Positions 1 through 6,803 of a stretch of DNA of 20,863 bases are shown in pieces; positions within the stretch are counted from its first letter, which is position 1, and every line of letters begins with the position of its first letter. The position numbers and the translations under genes were made by a program. The stretch is from an uncultured Eubacteriales bacterium (GTDB taxonomy: Bacteria; Bacillota; Clostridia; Oscillospirales; Oscillospiraceae), in NCBI GenBank assembly GCA_900545925.1, contig URAZ01000053.1:1-20863 (forward strand), given 5' to 3'. The notes beneath the pieces were generated by a model that searched no databases, was not told the DNA's origin, and saw only the letters and a program-made list of their open reading frames with translations.

Positions 1-170
1 TGCGTCGGGAAGCCGAGCCCCTCAATCCCAAGCAGACCCAGGCAATACGGTCCAATCAGAACACCTGCGACCAGATATGCCGTCACCGACGGCAGCTTCA
101 GGGGCTTTGCAACGCGGGTCATCAGCAGACCCGCGAGGACTGCAACAGAGAGTGACAATAAGGTACGCAT
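1..170 (-). CDS. CPA2-type cation:proton antiporter, N-terminal part (runs off left edge)
   Basis: Reading leftward from the ATG at 170, the frame stays open to the window edge, giving 56 residues beginning MRTLLSLSVAVLAG. The first segment (about residues 3-17) is hydrophobic. It is followed by KPLKLPSVTAYLVAGVLIGP, the typical start of KefB/NapA-like monovalent cation:proton antiporters, where the 'LP...YLVAGVLIGP' stretch forms the second membrane helix. The family exchanges Na+ or K+ for protons across the cytoplasmic membrane. An AAGGA ribosome site lies about 8 bases upstream of the ATG. A TTGCAT/TATAAT promoter lies further upstream, so the gene probably has its own transcript. The transport core and any TrkA-type domain are outside the window, so ion specificity cannot be judged. 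Confidence 0.8.
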   Translation of the reverse strand, partial: MRTLLSLSVAVLAGLLMTRVAKPLKLPSVTAYLVAGVLIGPYCLGLLGIEGLGFPT

Positions 171-208
171 GATGGAATTCCTTCATTTCTTCATTTTTTG
201 TCTCCATC

Positions 209-236
209 ATTATACGCGCCTTTCAGCAAAATGCAA
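209..236 (-). promoter_or_regulatory. Predicted sigma-A promoter of the antiporter gene
   Basis: On the minus strand TTGCAT (236-231) is followed after 16 bases by a perfect TATAAT (214-209). This places the start of transcription about 30 bases before the antiporter start codon. The -35 is imperfect but the -10 is a consensus match. Confidence 0.55.
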
Positions 237-289
237 GGTCAAATTGTGAATTGTTCAGGTGTAAGAATATCCATGGAATCAGACACAAA

Positions 290-991
290 CTACACATCTT
301 TGCAAACAGGCTTCTGCTGCGCCGGGACATTCAGCAATCGCAATGCCGATCCAATCACCGGATAAAGATAGACAGTATGCTTTGCCCAGACGTACGAATA
401 CACAAATATCTGAACAAACATGGTATTCAGCCACTCCGGCAGCAGCCCGTCCTTACGGAACTGCGTCACCGCCACGCAGGACAGTGATGGCAGTACGATT
501 GAAAGCCCAGCAAGAATGATAAGAATGATCTGCACATGGACAGCCCGCTTTGTCTTCAGCGGCTTGCGCGCAGTCACCAGCGAAATGAGCTGCATCAGGA
601 ACCAGCCGAACACAAGAAGCGTTACGGGACGAAGCAAAAGCCACAGAAGCCCCTTCGGCATTACATTCAGATATACTCGATGCTGCTCCTCTGCAGCAGG
701 GTCAAGCAGCCAATAGCCGGTCTGCAGAACGCCCCAGATCATTCCGCTCAGCACTGTGCGCAGCCTTGCATCACGCCGACGTTCCGCCCCCGGCGGCCCA
801 TAGAGAATGGCATTGGCATCTGTCCCAAAAATCGCCGCCAACCGCAGGATCTGCTCCACATCGGGCCTCGTTTTCCCCCTCTCATAATTGGAGATGGTCT
901 GCCTGGTTGTACACAGCTGCTCTGCAAGCGCATCCTGCGTAAGTTTCGCCCGTTCCCGCAGAGCCCGTATGTTCTTTCCAATATCACGCAT
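290..991 (-). CDS. XRE-family regulator with N-terminal HTH and C-terminal membrane domain
   Basis: The 233-residue protein has a lambda-repressor-type HTH at about residues 6-60, including IRALRERAKLTQDALAEQL and the recognition-helix region TTRQTISNYERGKTRPD. This is followed by a hydrophobic half with three or four likely membrane helices: about 80-100, 113-140, 152-172 and the C-terminal part. Soluble XRE repressors usually carry a cytosolic effector domain, so this one is probably anchored in the membrane and may sense an envelope or membrane signal. The ATG at 991 is preferred because it begins the normal family start MRDIGKNIRALRE. A GTG at 1039 in the same frame has no convincing ribosome site. 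The gene is divergent from the TIM-barrel gene and 119 bases before the antiporter start, so either neighbour could be its target. The ligand is unknown. Confidence 0.8.
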   Translation of the reverse strand: MRDIGKNIRALRERAKLTQDALAEQLCTTRQTISNYERGKTRPDVEQILRLAAIFGTDANAILYGPPGAERRRDARLRTVLSGMIWGVLQTGYWLLDPAAEEQHRVYLNVMPKGLLWLLLRPVTLLVFGWFLMQLISLVTARKPLKTKRAVHVQIILIILAGLSIVLPSLSCVAVTQFRKDGLLPEWLNTMFVQIFVYSYVWAKHTVYLYPVIGSALRLLNVPAQQKPVCKDV

Positions 992-1110
992 TTCTATCGC
1001 CCCCACATTGAGCCTACCACAGAAATGGGAATCTGTCACGCAAGGATTCTTTTACATGCGCTGCACCTGCTTCAAAAAAAGCCCATCACGCTTCATTTTA
1101 CAAATCGCTA

Positions 1111-1139
1111 TTGAAACCGGAACTCTGTCTCAGTATAAT
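1111..1139 (+). promoter_or_regulatory. Predicted sigma-A promoter of the TIM-barrel gene
   Basis: TTGAAA (1111-1116) and TATAAT (1134-1139) are separated by 17 bases, a near-consensus vegetative promoter. It lies 45 bases before the start codon at 1185, within the divergent spacer shared with the XRE regulator. Confidence 0.7.
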
Positions 1140-1184
1140 GGACAAAATACGGTTATCAATGCGACTGAAAGAAAGGAGCCTGCC

Positions 1185-1853
1185 ATGACAAAAAGAAACG
1201 TTCCGGTCTATAACGGCACACTGCGGAATCACAGCATCCGGCTGCCGCACTGCATCCGCGAATGCAGCGGCATCCGCATTTTTGGGATGCGCATCAAATC
1301 CATTGCATTTACAACAGACGTGGCGATCATTAAGAACATCAATGCCGATGCAATCATCGCCGTTTATCCCTTTACACCACAGCCGGCAATTTCGCAGGCG
1401 GTAATCGGTATCTCGGACGTACCGGTCTTTGTCGGCGTCGGCGGTGGGATCACAGGCGGAGACCGCTCTGTCCGGCTGGCGATTGAGGCGGAAAATCAGG
1501 GAGCTTTCGGGGTCGTCGTCAATGCGCCGATTTCCAATGAAGTCATTTCCCGCATCAAGGAGGTTGTCGACATCCCTGTGATTGCGACAATCGTTTCCGA
1601 CCAGATGGACATCCGCAGCCGGATCGAGGCCGGGGCTGATTTTCTCAATGTGTCCGGCGCGGCGGCGACGCCGCAGATCGTGCGCCGCATCCGTGCGCAG
1701 TTTCCGAACATTCCGATTCTTGCAACCGGAGGACCGAACGATGAAACGATCCTGGAGACCATCCACGCCGGTGCAAACGCGATCACCTACTCTCCGCCCA
1801 GCAATGGAGAACTTTTTGCTGCGATCATGCAAAAATACCGCGAAAAACTATAA
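1185..1853 (+). CDS. Uncharacterised TIM-barrel (beta/alpha-barrel) protein
   Basis: The protein has 222 residues. The start is fixed by AAAGGAG 6 bases before the ATG at 1185; the frame is open further upstream, but that stretch contains the promoter. It shows the regular strand-helix rhythm of a (beta/alpha)8 barrel: AIIAVYP (about 56-62), VFVGVGGGITGG (81-92), FGVVVNAP (108-115), VIATIVS (132-138), FLNVSGA (153-159), ILATGGP (178-184) and AITYSPP (199-205). The late glycine-rich ATGGP loop followed by AxxxGANA resembles the phosphate-binding end of ThiG-, NanE- and IGPS-like barrels. I recognise similar proteins annotated only as 'hydrolase' or 'beta/alpha barrel protein' in Firmicutes and know no proven reaction. 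The XRE regulator next door may control it. Confidence 0.75.
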   Translation: MTKRNVPVYNGTLRNHSIRLPHCIRECSGIRIFGMRIKSIAFTTDVAIIKNINADAIIAVYPFTPQPAISQAVIGISDVPVFVGVGGGITGGDRSVRLAIEAENQGAFGVVVNAPISNEVISRIKEVVDIPVIATIVSDQMDIRSRIEAGADFLNVSGAAATPQIVRRIRAQFPNIPILATGGPNDETILETIHAGANAITYSPPSNGELFAAIMQKYREKL

Positions 1854-1866
1854 ATATAGCGTTTGA

Positions 1867-1893
1867 AAGCTGCCGGGAGTACACCGGCAGTTT
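1867..1893. terminator. Bidirectional hairpin terminator between convergent genes
   Basis: CTGCCGG (1870-1876) pairs with CCGGCAG (1884-1890) around a 7-base loop, and the stem is extended by A-T pairs on both sides. The plus strand continues with TTTCTCTG and the minus strand with CTTTC. It could therefore end the TIM-barrel transcript and, from the other side, that of trxB. The T tracts are short. Confidence 0.5.
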
Positions 1894-1903
1894 CTCTGTT
1901 ATC

Positions 1904-1935
1904 GCACGCGTGGGGGCTGTTCCGGCCCCGTGTGC
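1904..1935 (-). terminator. GC-rich hairpin just after trxB
   Basis: GCAC/GTGC outer arms and GGGGC/GCCCC inner arms form an interrupted stem directly after the trxB stop codon. No T run follows on the minus strand, so it is at best a pause or mRNA 3'-end structure working together with the hairpin at 1867-1893. Confidence 0.3.
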
Positions 1936-1939
1936 TGCA

Positions 1940-2860
1940 TCATTCTGACTGCCCCTGCTCCTCCAGATAGCGGCACGCCGCAAGCGCGGCTGCTGCACCA
2001 TCCGAAACAGCGGTTGTGAGCTGACGCACCTGCTTTTTGCGTCCGTCTCCGGCTGCAAAGACGCCAGGCAGGCTTGTTTTTGTATCCTCGCCCGCCAGAT
2101 AATACCCGTTCTCTACCGCAACGGCTTCCTGAAAAGGAGCACTCTGCGGGGCCTGACCGACTGCGATGAACAGACCGTCCATATCCAGCCGCTCCGTCTC
2201 CCCGGTTTTGAGATTCAGAAGCTCCACACCTTGCAGGACATCTCCAAGCCGAAGAAGCTTCTGTACCGTATAGTTCCGAAGGATCCGGATATTCTCCTGC
2301 CGCTCCGCACAGCTAACCAGATGAGGGCTTGCGCGGAAGGCGTTACGCCGATGGATAAGCGTCACGCTGCGGCAGATGTTTGCCAGAAACAGCGTGTCCT
2401 GCAAAGCCGTGTCTCCGCCGCCCACGACCGCGACGTCCAGACCCTCATAAAACGCGCCGTCGCAGACAGCGCAGTAGGATACGCCGCAGCCGGTAAGCGT
2501 CGTTTCCCACGGAAGATCTAGCCGTCGGTGCGCCGCGCCAGTCGCAAGAATCACCGTTTTTGCCTCTCGAACGCCGTCTGTGCAGAGGACCCGGAAGCCC
2601 GCCGGCGTTTTCTCAAGCCCCACCGCCTCTGTATAAACGATCTCCGCGCCGAATGTGCACGCCTGTTCGGTCATCTGCCGGGCAAGTTCTGTGCCGGAAA
2701 CCGAAGGAATGCCCGGATAGTTTTCCACCAACGGCGCGGATATGATCTGCCCGCCGGTCGATCCTCTCTCCAGAACAGCCACATGCTTACCGGCACGGGC
2801 GGCATACATTGCCGCCGTCAGACCGGCCGGGCCACCGCCAACGATCAGAATCTCATACAT
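1940..2860 (-). CDS. trxB: Thioredoxin reductase (NADPH, FAD)
   Basis: The 306-residue flavoprotein has the normal TrxB size and layout. An FAD-binding GGGPAG is at about residues 8-13. The redox pair CAVC is at 130-133. An NADPH-domain GGGDTA is at about 148-152, followed by HRRNAFRAS near 170. The C-terminal FAD motif is GVFAAGDG. It passes electrons from NADPH to a thioredoxin- or glutaredoxin-like partner in the cytoplasm. The ATG at 2860 overlaps the last 8 bases of nrdD (ATGTATGA), which implies translational coupling. An upstream in-frame extension lies inside nrdD and was rejected. Coupling to an NrdD that carries its own redoxin domain suggests this enzyme is dedicated, at least in part, to re-reducing that domain. 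The GGGDTALQD version of the NADPH motif is slightly unusual but within the family range. Confidence 0.93.
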   Translation of the reverse strand: MYEILIVGGGPAGLTAAMYAARAGKHVAVLERGSTGGQIISAPLVENYPGIPSVSGTELARQMTEQACTFGAEIVYTEAVGLEKTPAGFRVLCTDGVREAKTVILATGAAHRRLDLPWETTLTGCGVSYCAVCDGAFYEGLDVAVVGGGDTALQDTLFLANICRSVTLIHRRNAFRASPHLVSCAERQENIRILRNYTVQKLLRLGDVLQGVELLNLKTGETERLDMDGLFIAVGQAPQSAPFQEAVAVENGYYLAGEDTKTSLPGVFAAGDGRKKQVRQLTTAVSDGAAAALAACRYLEEQGQSE

Positions 2861-5219
2861 TTGCGTTCTCCTTTGCGGCAATAAACTCCCGCACACCGCT
2901 CACGCCGGTCCACTTCTGCCCGCCGGATACCAGCGTCGGTGCCTGCCGGATGCCAAGGGCACGGACGGTGTCGCGGTTTTCCTCTGCAAACCGCACCGTA
3001 TAGCGGATACCTGCCGTGTCCAGCAGCTGCTCGGCCTGCTTGCAGTTCGGGCAGGTCTTTGTCGCAAACAGTTCTGGTATTTCATTCAACAGCTCTGCCT
3101 GCCGCTCCGCTTTCGGCTCCTGTTTCCGGACGCCGCTATGCGTCAGCTTCGACGCGCCGATGTCGTATGTCTTGCGATCCTTAAATTCCTGCGCCTTGCC
3201 GTCGTTCCAGTTCTGCACGGGACGGTAATAGCCGGTGATACGACTGTAGACCTCTGCTTTCTCGCCGCAGAAGGGGCAGACCGGCTGCTCTCCTGCAAGA
3301 TAGCCGTGGTTCTTACAGACGGAGTAGGTCGGCGACAGCGTGTAATACGGCAGGCGGTAATTTTCCGCGATTTTCCGAACGAGGCTTGCCGCCGCCTTCC
3401 AGTCCGGCAGCTTTTCTCCGAGAAAGGCATGGAATACCGTGCCGGAGGTATAGAGCGTCTGCAGTTCATCCTGTACATCGAGCGCAGAGAAGATATCCTC
3501 CGTGTACCCGACCGGCCGATGGCTGGAGTTCGTGTAATACGGCGTGCCGTTTTCATTCGCCGTGATGATATCAGGGTAGAGCATTTTGTCGTGCTTTGCA
3601 AGGCGGTAGGCTGTAGATTCTGCCGGAGTAGCCTCCAGATTGTAGAGATCTCCGTACTGCTCCTGATAGTCGCTCAACCGCTGCCGCATATGGTTCAGTA
3701 CGTCTTTGGCAAACACCTGCGTCTCCGGGTGGGTCAGATCTTTCCGGAGCCATTTCGCGTTCAGCCCCGCCTCATTCATGCCGACAAGGCCGATCGTCGA
3801 AAAATGATTCTCAAACGTGCCGAGATAGCGTCTGGTATAGGGGTAGAGCCCACCCTCCATCAGCTTCGTGATGACCATGCGCTTCGTCTTGAGCGAACGC
3901 GCGGCGATGTCCATCAGCTTGTCGAGCCTCCGGTAGAAATCCGCCTCTCCTTCGGCAAGATACGCGATCCTCGGCAGGTTGATCGTCACAACGCCGACCG
4001 AACCGGTCGACTCGCCGGAGCCGAAGAAGCCGCCGGATTTTTTGCGCAGCTCCCGCAGATCAAGCCGCAGGCGGCAGCACATCGAGCGCACGTCGTTTGG
4101 CTCCATGTCGGAGTTGATGTAGTTGGAGAAATACGGCGTGCCGTATTTTGCAGTCATTTCAAACAGAAGCTTGTTGTTTTCCGTGTCTCCCCAGTCAAAA
4201 TCCTTGGTGATGGAATAGGTCGGGATGGGATACTGGAAGCCGCGTCCGTTTGCATCGCCCTCGATCATCAGCTCAATGAAGGCTTTGTTCACCATGTCCA
4301 TTTCCTTCTGGCACTCGCCATAGGTGAACGGCTGCTCCTGCCCGCCAACGATGGCAGGGAGGTTTGCCATATCCTTCGGCACCGTCCAGTCGAGCGTGAT
4401 GTTGGAAAACGGCGCCTGCGTACCCCAGCGCGACGGCGTATTGACACCGTAGACGAATGACTGCACGCACTGCTTGACCTCACGCTGCGTCAGTTTATCC
4501 ACACGGACGAAGGGCGCAAGATAGGTGTCAAACGAGGAAAATGCCTGCGCGCCTGCCCACTCATTCTGCATGATGCCGAGGAAGTTCACCATCTGGTTGC
4601 AGAGCGTGGAAAGGTGGGATGCCGGAGAGGAACTGATCTTTCCCGGCACGCCGCCAAGCCCCTCCTGGATGAGCTGCCTGAGGCTCCACCCCGCGCAGTA
4701 GCCGGTGAGCATGCTGAGGTCGTGCAGGTGCAGCTCTGCATTCCGATGCGCCTGTGCGATCTCCGCGTCGTAAATTTCGCTCAGCCAGTAATTCGCCGTG
4801 ATCGCGCCGGAGTTGGACAAAATCAGACCGCCAACAGAATAGGTGACTGTGGAATTCTCCTTCACGCGCCAGTCGTTGATCCGGAGATAATTGTCTACCA
4901 GCTCCTTATAATTGAGCAGGGTGCTTCCGACGTTGCGCAGCTTTTCCCGCTGCTTGCGGTAGAGAATGTAGGCCTTTGCCACGTCCGAATAGCCCGCTTC
5001 GCTCAGAACGCGCTCGACGCAGTCCTGAATATCTTCGACCGAGATCAGGCCGTTCCGGATCTTCGGCTCAAATTCCGCCGTGACATGCAGAGCCAGCAGC
5101 TCGATCACGCTCGGATGCTGCTGCCGGCCAACGGCCTCAAAGGCTCTTGTGATGGCATTGCCGATCTTGGCAATGTGAAATTCTGTGATGCTTCCGTCTC
5201 TTTTTGTTACCCGGTACAT
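2853..5219 (-). CDS. nrdD: Anaerobic ribonucleoside-triphosphate reductase with fused C-terminal redoxin domain
   Basis: The 788-residue class III reductase makes dNTPs from NTPs without oxygen. An ATP-cone is at residues 1-95 (YRVTKRDGSITEF start). The catalytic barrel has the YCAGW cysteine at about 175 and the CC pair at 381-382. A zinc site is formed by C635xxH638 and C648xxC651. The glycyl-radical motif RITGY has the radical glycine at about 663. Typical NrdD proteins stop soon after; here a further 75 residues carry TCPNC (C723, C726) and a later QAPTLV loop, a glutaredoxin/NrdH-like fold. This suggests reduction by a thiol chain rather than by formate. The ATG at 5219 has AGGAGG 8 bases upstream; the longer frame to 5285 covers the leader hairpin and was rejected. 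nrdG lies upstream and trxB overlaps downstream. Confidence 0.95.
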   Translation of the reverse strand: MYRVTKRDGSITEFHIAKIGNAITRAFEAVGRQQHPSVIELLALHVTAEFEPKIRNGLISVEDIQDCVERVLSEAGYSDVAKAYILYRKQREKLRNVGSTLLNYKELVDNYLRINDWRVKENSTVTYSVGGLILSNSGAITANYWLSEIYDAEIAQAHRNAELHLHDLSMLTGYCAGWSLRQLIQEGLGGVPGKISSSPASHLSTLCNQMVNFLGIMQNEWAGAQAFSSFDTYLAPFVRVDKLTQREVKQCVQSFVYGVNTPSRWGTQAPFSNITLDWTVPKDMANLPAIVGGQEQPFTYGECQKEMDMVNKAFIELMIEGDANGRGFQYPIPTYSITKDFDWGDTENNKLLFEMTAKYGTPYFSNYINSDMEPNDVRSMCCRLRLDLRELRKKSGGFFGSGESTGSVGVVTINLPRIAYLAEGEADFYRRLDKLMDIAARSLKTKRMVITKLMEGGLYPYTRRYLGTFENHFSTIGLVGMNEAGLNAKWLRKDLTHPETQVFAKDVLNHMRQRLSDYQEQYGDLYNLEATPAESTAYRLAKHDKMLYPDIITANENGTPYYTNSSHRPVGYTEDIFSALDVQDELQTLYTSGTVFHAFLGEKLPDWKAAASLVRKIAENYRLPYYTLSPTYSVCKNHGYLAGEQPVCPFCGEKAEVYSRITGYYRPVQNWNDGKAQEFKDRKTYDIGASKLTHSGVRKQEPKAERQAELLNEIPELFATKTCPNCKQAEQLLDTAGIRYTVRFAEENRDTVRALGIRQAPTLVSGGQKWTGVSGVREFIAAKENANV

Positions 5220-5258
5220 AACTGATCCTCCTTCTGTGTGTGCCATCGAATGAGACAA

Positions 5259-5291
5259 AATGGGATGCCGCGCCTTGCGCTGCATCCCATT
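5259..5291. repeat. Perfect 10-bp inverted repeat over the nrdD promoter and leader
   Basis: AATGGGATGC (5259-5268) and GCATCCCATT (5282-5291) are perfect inverted arms around 13 bases that contain a further GCG/CGC pairing. The right arm overlaps the predicted -10 of nrdD (5289-5294). On the minus strand the hairpin is followed by TTTTG. It could be an operator, a leader hairpin if transcription starts upstream, or an attenuator for read-through from nrdG. Confidence 0.6.
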
Positions 5292-5318
5292 CTAACCTGA
5301 AATCTTGTGATTTGTCAA
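5289..5318 (-). promoter_or_regulatory. Predicted sigma-A promoter of nrdD
   Basis: On the minus strand a perfect TTGACA (5318-5313) and TAGAAT (5294-5289) are separated by 18 bases. Transcription would begin near 5282, about 60 bases before the nrdD start codon. The NrdR-type boxes lie just upstream of the -35. Confidence 0.7.
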
Positions 5319-5325
5319 TGGTTTC

Positions 5326-5341
5326 ATACAATATATTGTGC
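5326..5341. promoter_or_regulatory. NrdR box, promoter-proximal
   Basis: ATACAATATATTGTGC contains the perfect palindrome ACAATATATTGT. By hand it fits 14 of 16 positions of the known NrdR consensus (acaCwAtATaTwGtgt). NrdR is the ATP/dATP-sensing repressor of ribonucleotide reductase genes. The box sits 7 bases upstream of the nrdD -35. Confidence 0.75.
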
Positions 5342-5357
5342 TTATTTGAAATACTGA

Positions 5358-5373
5358 TAACAACATATTGTTA
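5358..5373. promoter_or_regulatory. NrdR box, distal
   Basis: TAACAACATATTGTTA has perfect 6-base arms (TAACAA/TTGTTA) and keeps the CwA..ATaTwG core. Its core starts exactly 32 bp from that of the proximal box, the three-turn spacing known for paired NrdR boxes. It ends directly beside the nrdG stop codon. Confidence 0.75.
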
Positions 5374-5374
5374 T

Positions 5375-6064
5375 TCATATCCCTCGAATCTCCACAGCGG
5401 GTATCTTGGGCCGTACCAGCTCCGCCCAGCGATGCAGCTGCATTTCAGATGGGGCGTGGAGCCCTGCCTGCAGGACCGTTTCGCGCGGCTCGAAGCACTG
5501 GATAAAATACCGCTTCGCACCCATGAGCCAGTCTCCCAGCTGTACAAATGATGCGTCATCATGCAGCTCCGCAACTGCGGTCGTCCGGAACTCATAATCG
5601 ACCGTGGCGCGCAGCAAAAACGAAACACTCCTGAAAATGGGCGTCAGGGCAAGCTCCGGAACACCAGCCGTTTCCGCGTAACGCGCCGGGCTGTTTTTGA
5701 TATCCATGGCAACGTAATCTGTCAGCCCTGCACGCACAACTGCCTCCAGCTGCTCCGGAAACGCGCCGTTTGTGTCCAGCTTGATCGCATAGCCCAGCGC
5801 CTTGATCTTTTCCAGCAGAGCGGGAAGCTCCGGGCGCAAAAGCGGCTCTCCGCCGGTAACGGCAACACCGTCGAGAAGCCCCTGCCGTTTTTTCAAAAAC
5901 GCCAGCAGCTCGTCTTCGTCCATGCCGTCTTCGTCCGCTGCGGTGAGCAGCGGCGCGTTATGGCAGAACGGGCAGTGAAAATTGCAGCCAGACAAAAACA
6001 CCGTACAGGCCGTCCGCCCTGGATAATCCAGCAGCGTCAGCTTTTGAAGTCCCTGAATTTGCAT
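5375..6064 (-). CDS. nrdG: Anaerobic ribonucleotide reductase activating protein (radical SAM)
   Basis: The 229-residue radical-SAM enzyme has the cluster motif C27NFHC31PFC34, the SAM-binding TGGEPLL at about 70-76, and the KLDTNG strand typical of NrdG2/PflA-like activases. It produces the glycyl radical on NrdD by reductive cleavage of SAM in the cytoplasm. Its start is ambiguous: an ATG at 6064 lies 12 bases from AGGAGG, while a TTG one codon earlier (6067) has the more usual 9-base spacing. The choice changes the protein by a single residue. The gene follows the TetR gene by 26 bases and precedes nrdD by 155 bases. nrdD has its own promoter in that gap, so activase and reductase may be made at different levels. 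No nearby ferredoxin or flavodoxin gene is present. Confidence 0.92.
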   Translation of the reverse strand: MQIQGLQKLTLLDYPGRTACTVFLSGCNFHCPFCHNAPLLTAADEDGMDEDELLAFLKKRQGLLDGVAVTGGEPLLRPELPALLEKIKALGYAIKLDTNGAFPEQLEAVVRAGLTDYVAMDIKNSPARYAETAGVPELALTPIFRSVSFLLRATVDYEFRTTAVAELHDDASFVQLGDWLMGAKRYFIQCFEPRETVLQAGLHAPSEMQLHRWAELVRPKIPAVEIRGI

Positions 6065-6090
6065 CAATGGATCCGTCCTCCTGTTTTTCT

Positions 6091-6639
6091 TTACATGAAC
6101 GGCGCAATCGCCTGCCGGTACATCTGCTCGACGAACCGGATCACGCTCTGCTGGTCAAACCGGTCATACCCGTCCAACACGACGCTCAGAAGTCCGTTCG
6201 ACAGGCAGAGATAGAGCATTTCCAGCTCGTCTGCGGACGCATTTTTCAGTGTCTTTCGCCACGCGGAAATGCTCAGATCGTGCGCATATGCGATCATCCG
6301 GTGAATCAGCTCCGTGCTGCGACGCCCGAACAGCAAGACACGGCAGACCGCCTCGTTTTCCTGAACGATCCGGTAAAGCCCACCCACAAGCCCCGCAATA
6401 TCAAACGAGCGTGTATAGCTCTGCATGGATCGTTCGAACTGCCCAAACAGTTCCTCCTCGATGCTCTCCAGCAGGTCAAAGCAGTCGGAATAATGGGTGT
6501 AAAAGGTCGCGCGGTTCAGTTCTGCTCGTTCGCAAATCTCCTTGACCGTGATCTTATTGACCGGCTTGTGCTGCATCAACTCCAGCAGCGCTTTTTTCAG
6601 CACCATCTTGGTGTATTTCACTCTCGCATCCGTCTTCAT
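6091..6639 (-). CDS. TetR/AcrR-family transcriptional regulator
   Basis: The 182-residue protein has the classic N-terminal TetR HTH: KYTKMVLKKALLELM, then ITVKEICERAELNRATFYTHY at about residues 30-50. An all-helical ligand/dimer domain follows. The ATG at 6639 has GGAGG 4 bases upstream. It is divergent from the SDR gene across a 164-base spacer and is followed 26 bases later by nrdG. This leaves two readings: it is the local regulator of the divergent epimerase, or it is the first gene of the nrd block and also affects nrdG. TetR proteins usually repress their own divergent promoter; a widely spaced inverted repeat in the spacer may be the site. The ligand is unknown. Confidence 0.85.
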   Translation of the reverse strand: MKTDARVKYTKMVLKKALLELMQHKPVNKITVKEICERAELNRATFYTHYSDCFDLLESIEEELFGQFERSMQSYTRSFDIAGLVGGLYRIVQENEAVCRVLLFGRRSTELIHRMIAYAHDLSISAWRKTLKNASADELEMLYLCLSNGLLSVVLDGYDRFDQQSVIRFVEQMYRQAIAPFM

Positions 6640-6671
6640 TGCGCCTCCACAAAAAGTTTACAAATTAAGCC

Positions 6672-6721
6672 GACAGTTTGGCGGGATATGTTGCCGTTCT
6701 TTCAGCTTTCGTCAAACTGTC
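6672..6721. promoter_or_regulatory. Widely spaced inverted repeat in the tetR/SDR spacer, possible operator
   Basis: GACAGTTTG (6672-6680) and CAAACTGTC (6713-6721) are perfect 9-base inverted arms 32 bases apart. The right arm overlaps a TTGACG that could be the tetR -35. The left arm lies near where that transcript would begin. The spacing suits looping or two half-sites better than a single TetR dimer. Confidence 0.4.
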
Positions 6722-6750
6722 TATGGTGTTTCCGGCTGTTTATATTATAT

Positions 6751-6756
6751 TATAAT
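6751..6756 (+). promoter_or_regulatory. Possible -10 of the SDR gene
   Basis: TATAAT lies within an AT-rich run (6740-6760), 47 bases before the SDR start codon. No good -35 lies 16-18 bases upstream, so the promoter may need an activator or relief of repression. Confidence 0.4.
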
Positions 6757-6803
6757 TATGAAAGATAATCAACATCTGTAGGATTACCAAAGGAGGATGT
6801 GTG

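Noticed and set aside
22..210. 62-codon minus-strand frame at the left edge
   Set aside because: The antiporter frame starting at 170 has a membrane-protein pattern with a family motif and a ribosome site; this frame is its out-of-register shadow.
888..1184. N-terminal extension of the TIM-barrel frame
   Set aside because: It overlaps the XRE gene and the promoter at 1111-1139. The ATG at 1185 has a strong ribosome site.
2742..4460. 572-codon open frame on the plus strand
   Set aside because: It lies antisense to trxB and nrdD, whose motifs are complete. It is rich in Arg, Leu and Ala, as expected for the complement of GC-rich coding DNA, and has no recognisable domain.
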